Notes under the pieces: model-generated
The model's input: the letters and a program-made list of their open reading frames with translations, nothing else
The model's database searches: none
Told to the model about the DNA's origin: nothing
Program-made: the position numbers and the translations under genes
In this document: in pieces, positions 1-11,482 of the stretch
Layout: each line of letters begins with the position of its first letter
Position numbering within the stretch: the first letter of the stretch is position 1
Origin: Thalassia testudinum
Taxonomy: Eukaryota; Streptophyta; Magnoliopsida; Alismatales; Hydrocharitaceae
Length of the DNA: 64,000 nucleotides
Direction of reading: 5' to 3'
Assembly (NCBI GenBank): GCA_037157565.1
Contig: JAZHRO010000012.1
Span: 4,242,501 to 4,306,500 of the forward strand

Positions 1-203
1 AGATGAGGAGGATAGTACTTCAGTTGATGAGGAGGACGTTGGGTTGGATGATCAGCAAGAGCAGTCGGCTGACCCAGATCCTTCTCAGTCGGGATGTTCT
101 GCACCACCCTCTCGCAGTACTGGTATGAAATTAAGGTTTGGTAAATGTTATGATTTATTTATTTCTTTGTTATTTTATTTTATGTTATAATTCTGTCTTA
201 CAG

Positions 204-1698
204 GTGCACGTAGGGGAAGAGGTCCCACATGGAACAGTGACTTAGAGAAAATTCCACATGGGGTATGCATTTAGTTAGGATCATACCAGCGGGGGAAGCA
301 GTGGACTATCCACCATTTGTCAGTAGACTAGGTACGTTGACAAAGGTAATCATCCCACTGTCCTACTTTGATTAGAGGAGGGTGACAAACGAGCTAAAGA
401 GGCAGTTCATTCAAGAGTTAGAGGTAATCGGTAAAAATTAATAACTTATGTACATTGTTTTATATAACATTAAATTATGTAACAATTTTTGTTCTCCTAC
501 TAATGCAGGCCATCTTCGATTGGGACGATGATTCGAACATCCCCAAATATATCTTCAAGCACACAGCAAAGATTCACAAAGTTTGGAGATTAAGAATATG
601 CTAAAAGATAAATTTTAACTATATTTATTTATTTCTTTTACCATAATTCAAATATTATTTCTAACAATACAATTATTTTTTTAGTGTTATAAGAACAAGA
701 ATCATGATGAGACATTGCGTAATAGGCCTCTTTTGATACAATCGCACACTTTGAAGTATGCGAGCATTAGCATGATCCAGCGACGCAGGTAAAAGTATTG
801 CATATATTATCATTTAACTAATTTCTAAGTTAATAATTGTACCTTTATTTTAGGAGCAGGACAAGAAGAATAAGAAAAATAGGTTAAAGCTCCATCGAAG
901 ACCCATGTGTTGGGTTGGAGGAGCATAGGCGGGATGAAATCCCTATACATAAGTATTTTTAATTATTATTTTATTTTAAACCTTACAATATCTTTAATTT
1001 GTTTAAATTAACTGTTTCAAAATATTGTAGTCTGCCATGCATGACGGTGCTCAGCTTGATCGGGTGGGAGTATATGAGGCCACTCATACCAAGATGAGTA
1101 GTGAGGGAAACAGAGAGTGGCTTCATGACACATACCAGCAGAGACACGTAAGTTAAAAAGCATAATACTTTTATTTCATTTCGTAATTATAATTAAATGA
1201 AATTACTTAACGTAATTCAATATTTTTCAGGATAATATGTTCAACTTAATGCATCCTTTTGAAGATGCCAACTTTGGTACAGTTTAGCAGCCACTGATAG
1301 TAGAGGAGGCGTACCGGATTGTCATGCCACTTAAGCATGGCGAGTACGTCCATAGCCTAAGGAGGAGCGAGACTGTCTCCACGTGGTATGGGAGAAGGGG
1401 AGTATCATCCTCTTCAACTAAGGTACAAGAGATACGGAAGGAGATTGCAGCATTACGCTATCTTCACGAGGAGAAGGAGCAGTAAATTGATGAGCTGATG
1501 ACGCAGGTCAGGGACAACACGATGCAGTTCAAAGAGTCGACAGAGTAGTTGCAGCAGTTCACTCAGACCATCAAGGAGCTACTAGAGGTACTTCATCACG
1601 GAGGTATCGATCACCTCGCCTTTCATTAGTATAGAGATCATCGTGACGATGATGATTTAAGTGGCAGTGGTGCTGGAGGCGTTGATGCCACAACATGA
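204..1698 (+). pseudogene. Plant CACTA transposase (Ptta/En/Spm type), C-terminal exons, decayed
   Basis: The coding segments are split by AT-rich introns with GT/AG borders. Approximate exons are 204-425, 509-588, 685-788, 854-947, 1031-1147 and 1231-1698. Recognisable stretches include AIFDWDDDSNIPKYIFKH (exon at 509), the exon at 685 with its hydrophilic K/N-rich start, and GVYEATHTKMSSEGN followed by a W (exon at 1031), the place where this family has its ETH..K.G.W block. The last exon has a coiled-coil-like stretch and ends in an acidic DDDD and Gly/Ser/Ala tail with stop TGA at 1696-1698. Premature stops (at 1267 and near 1482, 1546 and 1627) show it is dead. The minus-strand copy in CACTA-2 (50302-51490) has the same exon and the same acidic/Gly tail. 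Its natural role is cutting CACTA ends; this copy cannot make a protein. Confidence 0.75.
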
Positions 1699-1884
1699 TT
1701 GTTGTATTTTTTTTTATACATTACCGTTTGTAATGAACTTTGTATACATTATTACATATATGAAATTTTTATTTTGATTTCTAGTGTTTTAATTAGATGC
1801 AAATGTTTTAAGTTGTGTGATTGATTATATTTTTATAAGATTTTTAGTTTTTTACAAATCTTCCACATAATTAAGAACATTAAT

Positions 1885-2441
1885 TTAAAATAAAAAATTG
1901 CAACTATTATCGACTATTTTACAATAGATGAGAATAGTATGCGACCAAAATAAAAAGGCATTATTGACAGTTGAAACACAGACGAGAATATTAATATTTT
2001 CGACCATTATACAAAAATGGTCGAGAATAATAATATTTTTGACAGTGTTAAAATGGATGAAAATAGTAACATTTTCATTCGTTATTAAAGAACGGTCGAG
2101 AATATTAATATTTTCGACTATTTTAAAACATACGAGAATAGCAACATTCTCGTCCATTATTAAAAAACGATCAATGATATGATCTTCCTTGACCGCCTAA
2201 ATAGCGGTCGGTGTAGATATTTATGTCGACAGTCCGTTTATAACAGTCAAGAAAAACTTTTCTCGACCATTTAAAATAGACAATAGAAACAACATGTCGA
2301 ATGAGAGTCTGCCTTTTCACTGACGATAACTTTCTAGAACGGTCAAGAAAACCTAATAGCTACAGTACATTCCTCAACCCTCTTCTTGACCATTTTTTTC
2401 ACATTACCGATCATTTTTAACAGTCGGCAATAGTGAATATT
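1885..2441 (+). repeat. Subterminal repeat zone of CACTA-1
   Basis: Many direct and inverted copies of a unit of the type GGTCGAGAATATTAATATTTTCGACC occur here, written in parts: GGTCGAGAAT, an AT-rich centre, then its reverse ATTTTCGACC. Clear copies start near 1978, 2018, 2093 and 2128, with weaker ones to 2420. Subterminal arrays of this kind bind the element-encoded protein in characterised CACTA elements. The small open frames on both strands here (1885-2182) are by-products of the repeats, not genes. Confidence 0.75.
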
Positions 2442-2453
2442 TTTGTAGTGTAC

Positions 2454-3998
2454 ACTGAAGTACACAGGCCTTAGGTGAATCAAGAGGATCATAATGCTCC
2501 TTATAGAAGGTCGGGAGTTTAAAATCATAAGGAACCCTTAAATTCTAGTATAATTCTCTCTCTACATTTTCTTCCGAAATGATGATGCCTTTATTCATAT
2601 CCTCCAAATCATTCAAATCTTTTCCTGGAATACATTGGTTTGCTTTTTCAATCCCTTCATATTCTATGTTATCTAAATCTGAATCAAAATCATAATGAGC
2701 ATGGAATGTTTCGAATTTAGGATCCTCAAAAGTAAAGGTGATGCTAGTCATTAGATTATCATCAAATTATAATTCATTTACTTTAGCTTCTCCTATATCC
2801 AAAAAGAGTCTATCCTTGATTTCAAAGATGAAATTTTCATAATCAATCTCTACCTGTATTTGGTTCTCAAACCAAAATGTCTCATATTCCAAATTTGATC
2901 TACTCAAAAGTTCTTCTTTGAAATCCAAATTATACAACGAGACATCTTCCTTATTATTTTTAAGATCATGGACCTCTTCTGAATCCTTTAGATCATGCTC
3001 AACATTAATGGTCTCATCATTAACATTGTCAAGTTCAATTGAATCTTTCATTATTGGTTCAGTGAAAGAGTCATGAGTAAAATTTATGACAAGGCGATCT
3101 TCACCAGGATCCTCAGCTTTTGTTTTTGGTGGTTCATCATTTAGCCAATCAATAAATCAGGGAATCTGTAGCATTTCCTTTGTAAGCTGGAAGCTCATGT
3201 TTTTCATCTTTTGAAATAATATCCTAGCTTGCCTTTGCTGAACCTAATTACCCAATTGGTCTATTTGTTGTAAAAAATTATCTTTCATGTCATCCAACTC
3301 ACGTAATCTTTCCATCATTTGCTCAAATTGATTACTTGGAAGTGTGGATTGAGAGGCTATAGGTTGATCTTAAGCTTGATCTTGATTGAACCCAAAATTA
3401 AATGTATCTAAGTCAATTTGTCATGGGTCAATCAACTGAGGATCAGAATATAGAGGATCTGAATATCTTCCCAGGTAGTGGGTAATGATAGGAAAATCAT
3501 TTGAATCTGCTAACCTAGATTGGAAGTTAAAATTAGGAGGATAAGAGGCTTGGCCATGATATCCCCACTTAGTTGCAATACTATCCCAATTGGCAGATGA
3601 ATAGGATTGGGTTAAAGTGGAATTAGAGTTAGAATCACTTTGGGGAGTTTCTAATTGATTCCAGGTCGTATTGAGATAATCATTTTGGCATAACGACCTA
3701 GATAGGAATTAAGCTTGAGTGGATTAGGGTTCAAATGTTGACATCCAAGATTAGAATCATATACCATATTAGAAAGAGGTCAATCCCAATTTGAAGATAT
3801 GGAAGAAAAAGTCAAATTGGGATAAGGATTGAGATCAGTATGGGGATTAGAACCATATATTGGATATTGGTATCCTGGGTTAGATCCCTAATTAGAAGTA
3901 GAGTTATCCCAATTAGAAGATGGATAATGTTGGGTTGAATTGGGATAAAAATCAGATTGGGGATAAAAGGAATTTGAAGAATAACAATTGAAGTCCAT
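2454..3998 (-). pseudogene. Unrecognised element ORF of Gyp-1: Tyr/Pro/Asn-rich start, helical middle, acidic end
   Basis: The likely ATG is at 3998 (minus). The first 70 residues are rich in Tyr, Pro, Asn and Ser, with FYPQSDFYPNS and later NPGYQYPIYGSNPH. After a frame disruption, 3200-3400 codes a helical stretch (NQFEQMMERLRELDDMKDN). Next comes WLNDEPPKTKAEDPGEDR, then a very acidic part (2767-3051 and 2545-2751, same frame with one stop between). The C-terminal block includes LRVPYDFKLPTFY and a following DPLD. Several stops and frame changes make this a relic. Gyp-5 has a similar start and the same LRVP block; Gyp-4 has a similar start. It matches no gag, protease or polymerase motif that I know. 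A divergent gag substitute is a guess. Confidence 0.6.
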
Positions 3999-5470
3999 GA
4001 ATACAGAAGGGAGAAATTAAGTTTAGGAAGAGGAGAGAGACATGAGTGTGCACAATACAAACAATCAATTCTAGCCCTAAAGTGTTGCACCTATTATACC
4101 TAGTCCAAATTTCACTAACCCTATTTAACTGATATAACCCTTGAATTACTTGGCTAGCCAAAAGGGTGAGGCCCCCTAGGACACTCCGCACGGCAGGACA
4201 CCACTAGGAGTTAACGGGATTAATGCATCGACCTTTCTTGTCACTAGTTGGTTCAAATAGAGAAGGTCTCATATTAAATCAAACTAGGTCTAGCTCAATT
4301 TTGGAAATAAAAATCCAACTAGTTGGTGCATTTATCAAGTTAATTAGTGCTTGGGATCTAAAGTGCATAGGATTAGATGGTGCACGTTAGGGGGGTGGTA
4401 GCCCAAATAAGTCCCTTTAAGATGTGTGTGCATGCCAAACAAGGGTCTACAAACAATATGTAATTGGTGATGCGGCTTTAAGATTCAAGTAATTATGTCA
4501 CCAATTTTAAGGTTCCACTTTCAAGGTCTTTTCAAACAAGTTCAAGTGGACAGATAATAGTTTTGCAAGCACGGGACCTTGATCTATTTCCCTTAGAAAT
4601 CAAATATGAATTTGGCAACCCTATTGTGGCACCCTAAGCATGCAACTTCTAGATGAATCAATTTTACTTCAAGTGGTGTAACCAAAACAAGGCAACAATG
4701 GCTTCACAAACACCACTTTAGGCACACATAATATAATTTTTTTTATAATTTTTAGGGTCCTAAAAGTATTTTTCCAAGAAATTTTAAATCAGGATAACAA
4801 TTTAGCTCAAACAAACCCCTATTGAATAATCTTCAAAAATAGCATTGGTGCAACTTCCAGAAAATTATGCCAATTTTTCTATAAGAAACTAAATTTGATC
4901 AGAAAACCAATACAATAAATTTCACTAAATTTAGAGTTGTATAAAATTCAATAAAAATCTAGGAACCTAGATCTTTAGCAGTCAATTTTCAGAAAAACCC
5001 ATCGACAATAAATGCATTTTCTAGAATAGTAGAGAATGAATTTTTGTGTGAAACTTAGTGGGTTGGTTTCTGATTTATAGGGGATCACATAGAAAAATTT
5101 TAGAATTTGTGGTTGCTCCAATCGTTTTTGATAAAATTTTAATGTCAACGTGAAAATCCAATCCAAATTCTGTTGTAAAGGGATAAGATCTTTACAACAT
5201 AGATAGAATAGGATAAAAGAGATTTTTTTTTATGAAACTAAACTAAATGTAATTAATCCTAGGATTCAGGAATCTACCTAAGCCTTAGATGCAAAAAACT
5301 TACCTAAAGATCTTCATCTACACCTTCCTCCTCATCGCTTTGCGATCCATTCTTGTGTAATTGCGTGATCCTTGCAAACAAAATGATAGAAAGAAAATAA
5401 ATAAAAGTGAGTTAGATCCCACAAATGCAAATCTAAAATGAACTAATGAAAGCGAAATAATCATCGTGCC
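3999..5470 (-). other. Gyp-1 5' leader, no convincing gene
   Basis: This is AT-rich sequence between the primer site and the start of the Gyp-1 frame. Short frames at 4975-5166 and 5318-5596 (minus) have no recognisable content and the second overlaps the primer site and LTR. The length (about 1.4 kb) is close to the leaders of Gyp-4 and Gyp-5. It is best read as untranslated leader. Confidence 0.55.
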
Positions 5471-5488
5471 TCCCCAGCAACAATGCCA
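5471..5488 (-). promoter_or_regulatory. Primer-binding site of Gyp-1 (tRNA-Asp type)
   Basis: The minus strand reads TGGCATTGTTGCTGGGGA. The complement of a plant tRNA-Asp 3' end would be TGGCGCCGTTGCCGGGGA. The four differences are all C-to-T or G-to-A, as expected from decay of methylated cytosines. It lies 3 bp from the LTR edge at 5492. Confidence 0.8.
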
Positions 5489-5491
5489 AAA

Positions 5492-8400
5492 TGTTCTACC
5501 CACGAATGGATATGTGTAGAAAATGAATTCGTCATAGTAAGTACGGGTAAAAACTCTTAAATTTATTTCAAATTGAACTCGCGAATATAAAATCAAAGTT
5601 CAAAAGTTAGAGTTCGAGTCATTTGTAGAGAGACAGTACGACTAGTTCACTTTCCTATGTTCTAAGAAATAGATAAAAAATATCTAGATGTGAATTTGCA
5701 CCTAACTAGAACAACTAGAATGAAAGTAGAAATTAACTAGAACTACTAGCATGCAAGTACTACGACTAGTAACTAGAATAAGTACTAGAAATAAATAAAT
5801 CACTTGAAGGCAAGTGGGGGAAAAATAACTAGAACTTTATTGAATATCAAAGTTAGAAGGAAGATTACAACTAGAAGAATGATTGAAAACAAATATGATT
5901 ACAACTTGAAGTAAAATATAAAAACTAAAAAGTAGGAGCTTCCAAGTTGAAGTCTGGAGCAATGGCATAGTAGTGAATGCGAAGGTGCATTCTGGAACTC
6001 CAAGGGGAGGAAGAAGAAGAAGAAGAATTAGTTCTAGTTGGTGGCACTACTTGGAAGTAGGAAAGGAATGATCCTAAGGGTGGGTGGTTAGGGTGTTTAT
6101 ATAGAGGTCAAGAAGGCTTGTGATTGGTTGATCAAAGTTACCTTGGATCACCAAAAAAAGCTAGGATTAGGAGACTAGGAATCAAGGTGTAGGATAAGGA
6201 ATAGGTGGATAGAATAGGTTAGGTGTTATTGTAATTGATGGAGGGCAAGGATAGCTTTGAGAGGATGATGGAGGGCTATGATTCTCTCAAATTTTTTGAC
6301 TCTTTTTATTCTAAATTTCAAGTTTTACATAAAAGCAAAGTTGTAGCCCTTAAAATCATCTTGTCAATGTAACTTTAATTACTCAATTGGAATTGAAATG
6401 GAAAAGTTATGGCCAAAATACGAAAGATGTGCCATGATATTACGAATTTCAAGATTAAGCATAAGATTAGGAATAGGATTTAGTTTAGGGGTTTAAGATA
6501 GGGATGTTAGAACCATGTTCCACATCTTGTTTTGGTGTTAACAAAATTACTTTAGATTAATGATTGCAATTAAGTGATATTTCATATTATGATGGAGATC
6601 AAGGCAAATAGAGCAAGTTGACGAGGAGGCCATGATGACAATGATAGAAGACCATCTTCTGACAAATGTTTTGAGTTGTCAATTAGATTAGTTTTTTGTC
6701 TTATTTATTATAATGTATGCCTTTCAACAAATAAAAAAGAATTAGATCGTAAAAATCATATAGAGATAAATTAGGATAAAACATTACGATCATTCGATTT
6801 ATTTCAAAGTACATATTGTTTAAAAGATAGTTTATTAATGTTTAAAGTATTTGCAAAAGTAGGCTAGTAATCAAGTTGTATTCATGTTTAAAAAGATACT
6901 TGTTAACCCACAAGTACCAGTACTAAAGTTTAGTACCAGTACATGTGAGTTACAGGTTTAGGTTTTTTCAAAGAACAAACCTGTACCCCGCGAGTACCGG
7001 TAATCTTGATCAGTACCGGTATTGGAGGCAACGAGTACCGGTACCCATGATCAGTACTAGTACAAGTGGGTTATAGATTTTTGTTAAGTATTTAACATCC
7101 AAATTTGGAAGCAATGAGTACCGGTATCCAATAGGTATTGTCTATGACAAATTCACTTAAAATACAAAACAGTATGTCACTAGTACCGATACCCATACTT
7201 TAGTACCTGTACCAGCTAACCGTTGGGCCAGATCTCAACAGCTAGAAAGTTAATTTTGAGATCTTAAATGTTGGGATTTAAACCCCAACGTCTAGTTGAT
7301 GAATTCATAAGGTCCTAACTCTATATATACACCCTTGAATTCTTAATTTTCACATATAGAAATATAGAAAAATACAAGAGAAAATTCTAGAGCTATAGTT
7401 TCATATTTCCACCATATTCTCAAGAAAGAAAAAGTAGTTTGCTGTTCACAATCTCTCTACACATTTGAAAGCTCAACGACGAGTTCTTCTCACGTAATTA
7501 GAAAGTGATTCACATCTTTCCTAGGCTCTCTAATCGGTGTACTCATTTTAATTATTGTTGGGAGGTGTATGAATCTTTGTTGTAAGATTTTATCTTTCTT
7601 ACACTAGTTCTTACATTGTATTGAGCTTTTGCTCGTTGTTTCGGTTGTAATAACCCAGTTTATTATACTTGGGTTGAGGTAACCCGTTAATTACCTTAGT
7701 TAGTATATTGGTTCCCTTAGGGTTAAGGGAATTAAGTTAAAAATCCTAAGTCAGGAGGCTTAGGTAGTGGAGTACCAAAGTGAGTAGAGAACCACTATAC
7801 ATCTTGTGTTCATTCTTTGTGGTTTGATTTTTGTGCAAATAATTTTTATTGCTAATATCTTGCATCTAGTGTATTTGTGTGCATAGCATAGTATCTTTAA
7901 GATCCTACAAGGGATTTAGGTAGGAAATTTAAGATCCTGGGATTTAGATCTAGTGGCGTATAAATTATGTTGTATTTGAACCATCTAAAATAGTTTTTAA
8001 GAGAATAAAAGGGATGGCCATATAAGATTTGTTGGGTTAGGATTTAGGATTAAGGTTTAGGTATTAGGTTTTTCTTTCTATAAAGTATGACCCTAACTTG
8101 GCTGGCTCTAATAGGTCTAAAATCAAGGCTCAAGGCTACCTAATTGGGTTGGCTAATTAAGCAAGATGACAGGATATAGGTCTGGGAAAATTATGTTTCT
8201 AAATAGGTAGGGTTAGGATTAATTAGGTTTCCAAATAATTCCACCAAATTTGAGTTATCATTCTTCCAAGTGAGCTCAATTCCAGAACTCCCTCTAGCCA
8301 AGATCCAATCAGCTTGGAATTTGGCACCTACACACATATGAATTGGCAAATCAAGGCACTAGATATAGTTAATGGAAAAAATGCATAAAAAATCGAAACT

Positions 8401-8523
8401 TATGCATTATTTATAGAATGCACTAAATGACAATCTAACCTACTTACAAGCATTCTAACCCAAATTACCCTCAGGCTAAAATTAGTTAGGCATTAATTAA
8501 CATACATAAATATGGAATTATCA
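5492..8523 (-). repeat. 5' LTR of Gyp-1, split by a solo copia-like LTR
   Basis: LTR sequence covers 5492-6504 and 7915-8523, about 1.6 kb without the insertion. It begins TGTTCTACCC next to the primer site. A TATA box (minus, TATATAAAC) is at about 6096-6104. The pyrimidine/AT-rich body contains no conserved frame. The two halves join cleanly when the 6505-7909 insertion and one AGGGA are removed. The right edge at 8523 is inferred from the U3-like start on the minus strand. Confidence 0.65.
6505..7909 (+). repeat. Solo LTR, copia-like, with perfect AGGGA duplication
   Basis: The LTR starts TGTTAGAACC and ends CCTACA; AGGGA occurs at 6500-6504 and 7910-7914. Its length is 1405 bp. A TATA box (CTATATATACACCC) sits at about 7321-7334. 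The start and the downstream region resemble LTRs of plant copia elements, but the superfamily is a judgement because no internal region survives. A solo LTR of this kind arises by recombination between the two LTRs of a full element. It carries nine copies of a GTACC-N-GTAC-type palindrome (6912-7212). Confidence 0.8.
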
Positions 8524-8528
8524 GAAGC

Positions 8529-8804
8529 AGCAAGCCCAAGTAGTTCAACTTGCTCCCCAATTCTCACCAAGATCTTTAGGAGCCTGACTCTGACTTAGGG
8601 GACCAATATGACCTAGGTAACAATGCAAATAAGGCTCAGGACCTGATTATTCCTGGTTTAACTAAAGAGCCTTTTCCTGAAGCCTTAAGAAAACCTAGAA
8701 AAAAGAGAAAATAATCAATATGAGGAGTGGCTAGATATCTTCAAGTAGGTTCATGTGAATATTCCACTCTTAGAGACAATTGAGAACATCCCAACCTGTG
8801 CTAA
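8529..8804 (+). pseudogene. Scrap of autonomous gypsy gag-pol (Athila/Tat type)
   Basis: The frame ending at 8804 reads QYEEWLDIFK, a stop, then VHVNIPLLETIENIPTCA. This is the well-conserved plant gypsy segment upstream of protease (commonly F..VQVNIPLLDA...PAYAKFLK). The adjacent 5' part (8650-8700) gives PFPEALRKPRKK. It is cut off at 8804 by the start of an LTR-like sequence. It is the host DNA into which Gyp-1 and the next LTR inserted. Only about 90 codons remain and they are broken. Confidence 0.7.
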
Positions 8805-9285
8805 TGTAAGGGCCTAGATTTTAATACAATTAACGGGCTAAGTAAAACTCTAATTGGTTGCCTAAGGGTGAATTAAGGGCTTTGGAAATGAGAACCCGTT
8901 AAGATTACTAAGTTTAACAAATGTGCAACCCTTTAGTTAACAACCAAGGATTACGGAAAAAAAAATGATGGGCCTTTTACTGAGGGAATTTAACTTAGAG
9001 GCCTTTCTTCGAAGGCAAGGAAGTAAGTGGAGGGGCTTTGGATGAAAAGTTTTTAACTTATATATATATATAAAGGCAATTAAAATTTAAGAGAGAAAAA
9101 TCTCTCTTTTGGCTACCTCCTCAAGTCTTCTCCTTTCTCTTCACCGGTGGAGCACACCCTCCCCTCTCCATTATTCCCTCTCCATCGTCGACCACCAGTT
9201 GCCACCACCACCACTGGAATTGCTACTATTGTTGCTATTGTTGTTGCCTCTGTTTCTATAGCTGCTCTTATGGCTGTTGTTGCTG
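8805..9285 (+). repeat. LTR-like sequence, family not recognised
   Basis: The segment starts TGTAAGGGCC exactly where the gag-pol scrap breaks off, after GCTAA. It holds a long TATA stretch (about 9058-9071), then a purine/pyrimidine inverted repeat AGAGAGAAAAATCTCTCT and a pyrimidine-rich region. A possible duplication partner, GCTTA near 9281, has one mismatch, and the expected CA end is not present. The right limit is therefore uncertain. Confidence 0.4.
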
Positions 9286-9474
9286 CTTAGGCAAAAATCA
9301 TTCCTAACTTAGGACACATTCTTGTACCTGAGTCAATGGGATCCATCTATTTTCCTCTGCTTATGAATCAAGTATCCTTGGTCACACTACAATGGTATAG
9401 GAAGAACCAAGCAAACTAAAGTACAACCCTAGTGCTCATTAGGGAAGGTAGAGTCCTTACCTATGCGTGCAGGT
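9286..9474 (+). other. Probable internal DNA of Gyp-2 (family D element), left of the nest
   Basis: This is the DNA into which sA1 inserted: it ends with GCAGG at 9470-9474 and resumes at 45916-45920. The right-hand continuation runs into a polypurine tract and a family D LTR, so this piece should be 3' untranslated DNA of that element. I see no frame or motif in it. Confidence 0.45.
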
Positions 9475-10896
9475 GATGGTAACACATCATTCTTCAAATA
9501 ATTAACTTTAATTAGTCAGAATCATGAGATAAATGCTCCTAAATGATTGCTTAAGGACTACAATTCCACTCTAATCTATTTTGAGAAGAAGACAACAAAA
9601 TTGGGTTAATTCTATTCTTTTAGCACATCACAAGTGCAGATTAACCATGGGGTTATTCAAGGATTAATTAGAGGTCAATTAAGCATTAAAGACCAAGAAG
9701 TGGGTCTACACTGACTGAAACAGGATTTCACGCATTTCGAGAACCAAAACAGGACTTAAAACCCTAATTATCAACCCTACTTAAATTGGAAAGGTTTTGG
9801 TCAGGATAAAATTAATCTAAACCTCCTATAATTCAAAGAAAAATATTCTAAGAGGTTTGGTACCTTTAATTTGACCATCTGAACCAATTGTAACCTAAAA
9901 AAGAGTTTCAGACGAGAATTTACCCCAATTTGAGCTTCCGTGTAAGTTACCTAGTCAAACATGGCCAAAACTCAAATCCAAGTTCACCATTAGATTCTTT
10001 GGGTCCAAATTAGGTTAACACCAAACTTTGGGCCTAATCAGAGTCCATCTTGACCTATTTTGCAATTTAGTCCCTAAAATCTCTATTTCTCACATTCAAG
10101 CCCCTAAGTTTCGAGATTCTCACAAAAAGGTCCCTAATTTTCTCGACATATTTGCAATTGGGTCCCTACCACCATGATTAGTCTGAACAGAATCACCCAA
10201 AGCACATCGACTTTCAAATTGGGAAATCTCTCACGTTTGACCACCAAATCCCTCTAAATTTGGAGGGATTGGTCGTCAAGAGATCCCCTACCAATTGCAC
10301 CTCCTAGTTGCCCAAATGGGAGCATGTAAAGCTCCACTGAACCCTTGATTCAGAAAGAGGAAACTTCTCTGATTCCTTGAGAAAATCTCGCAAAACTTAG
10401 GAATTGAGAGCACATTGAAGCTCTATATAAGTTCCCAATTGTTCAACAACTAATTCGAGCCCGATTTAGGCCAAGAAAAGCCTTCTTCTCCTCCCTTTGA
10501 TCATCTCTGACTATGGCTTCGGTGAGCCTCCTCGACATCTTCCTCAGGCCGGCCAATGGCCAAATTGGCCGATCCTCCATCCTTCTCAGCTTCAGCCGCA
10601 TCTCGCTGGCCATAGCGAGTGCATCCTCCCTCTTCTTCCTCGCTGCTCGACCCCACCAGAGAGTTTGTCTCCTCTATGGCTGGCAAGTCATGCCAGCATG
10701 GACCTCCCTTCCTTTCAGCAGTTAGAGTAGGCCTATCTCTTCCTTTCTCTCCCTAGATTACAAATTAGCCCTTTAGACTTTGATTCGACCAACAACCCAC
10801 TATCTCCCCTATTTTCATCTCTGCAACCAGCAAAGCTTCGGTGAGCTTCGCCCGACCTCCACCGACCACCATACACCACCACTACCAGAAGATTCC

Positions 10897-11461
10897 TAAT
10901 GGTAACACCATCATTTTCCATAACAAGCTTGAATTAGTCAGAATCAAGGGATAAATGCTCTTAAATGGTTGCCTGAGGATAGTAATTCCACTCATATTTG
11001 TTTTGAGGAGAAAACACTAAACAAGGCTAAATTTACAGTTTTAACATCACATCGCAAATGCAGAGTAATCACGGGATTATCCAGGGGTTAATTGATGGTC
11101 AAATGAGCATTAAAGTCCAAAAAGCGGGTCAACACATACATTAATAGGGTTTCATGCATTTCAAACCGAATCAGTAAATTGACCTTTTAGGGTTTTCTAT
11201 TCTTTTTATCCCATTGACCTTTTGAGATACTATTGCTACCATTGAATATATTTTTGAGTAAATTTCCATTATTCATTGAATATTTTATTGTGCTCATTGT
11301 TATTAATTACGATTAGTGTTGTGAATTCCAAATTTGCTCCTTGTGAACGATGTCGGACTCATTCTTGTTTTCGAGCACTTATAAATGTAAATGTTGTTGC
11401 AATTTTTGTCACTATACTACGACACAATCATTTCCTAAAATGACGATTTTCTCTCGCAACA
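10897..11461 (+). repeat. 5' LTR of Gyp-3, internally deleted
   Basis: It starts TAATGGTAACACC (TG mutated to TA) and ends GCAACA at 11461. Only 565 bp remain against 2618 bp in the 3' LTR. The first 280 bp match 42082-42360 and the last 275 bp match 44427-44699; about 2.07 kb between, including the TATA region, is missing. Confidence 0.85.
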
Positions 11462-11464
11462 TTT

Positions 11465-11482
11465 TGGCACCGTTGTCAGGGA
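11465..11482 (+). promoter_or_regulatory. Primer-binding site of Gyp-3
   Basis: The site reads TGGCACCGTTGTCAGGGA, three transitions away from the plant tRNA-Asp complement. It starts 3 bp after the LTR end. Confidence 0.8.

Larger units (their letters stand above)
1..2450 (+). mobile_element. CACTA-1, 3' part of an En/Spm-type CACTA DNA transposon
   Basis: The element enters from the left edge and ends at 2450. Its last bases read in reverse as CACTACAAAAATATTCACTA, the standard CACTA terminus. The 3-bp target duplication would be TAC at 2451-2453, but its partner is outside the window. It contains an intron-bearing plant transposase remnant (to 1698) and a subterminal repeat zone (about 1885-2441). 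The DNA after 2453 belongs to the 3' part of Gyp-1, so CACTA-1 inserted into Gyp-1. The terminus is seen directly; the family assignment follows from terminus plus transposase. Confidence 0.85.
2454..8523 (-). mobile_element. Gyp-1, non-autonomous Ty3/gypsy-type LTR element, family C-like, 3' end missing
   Basis: The element reads right to left: 5' LTR (5492-8523, interrupted by a copia-like LTR), primer site, leader, and one broken frame (2454-3998). The 3' end and 3' LTR lie beyond CACTA-1 or are lost. The outer edge is set at 8523, where the strand reads into TGATAATTCC in reverse, as expected for a U3 start; the 5-bp duplication cannot be checked. No gag, protease, reverse transcriptase or integrase is visible. 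The LTR shows local similarity to family C LTRs, for example around 5600-5690 against 32160-32270. Confidence 0.65.

Noticed and set aside
1885..2182. Frames of 90 and 84 codons on opposite strands
   Set aside because: Products of the CACTA-1 subterminal inverted repeats.
10497..10921. Overlapping frames on both strands
   Set aside because: Low-complexity LTR sequence of sA1; no conservation in Gyp-3 or Gyp-6 LTRs.
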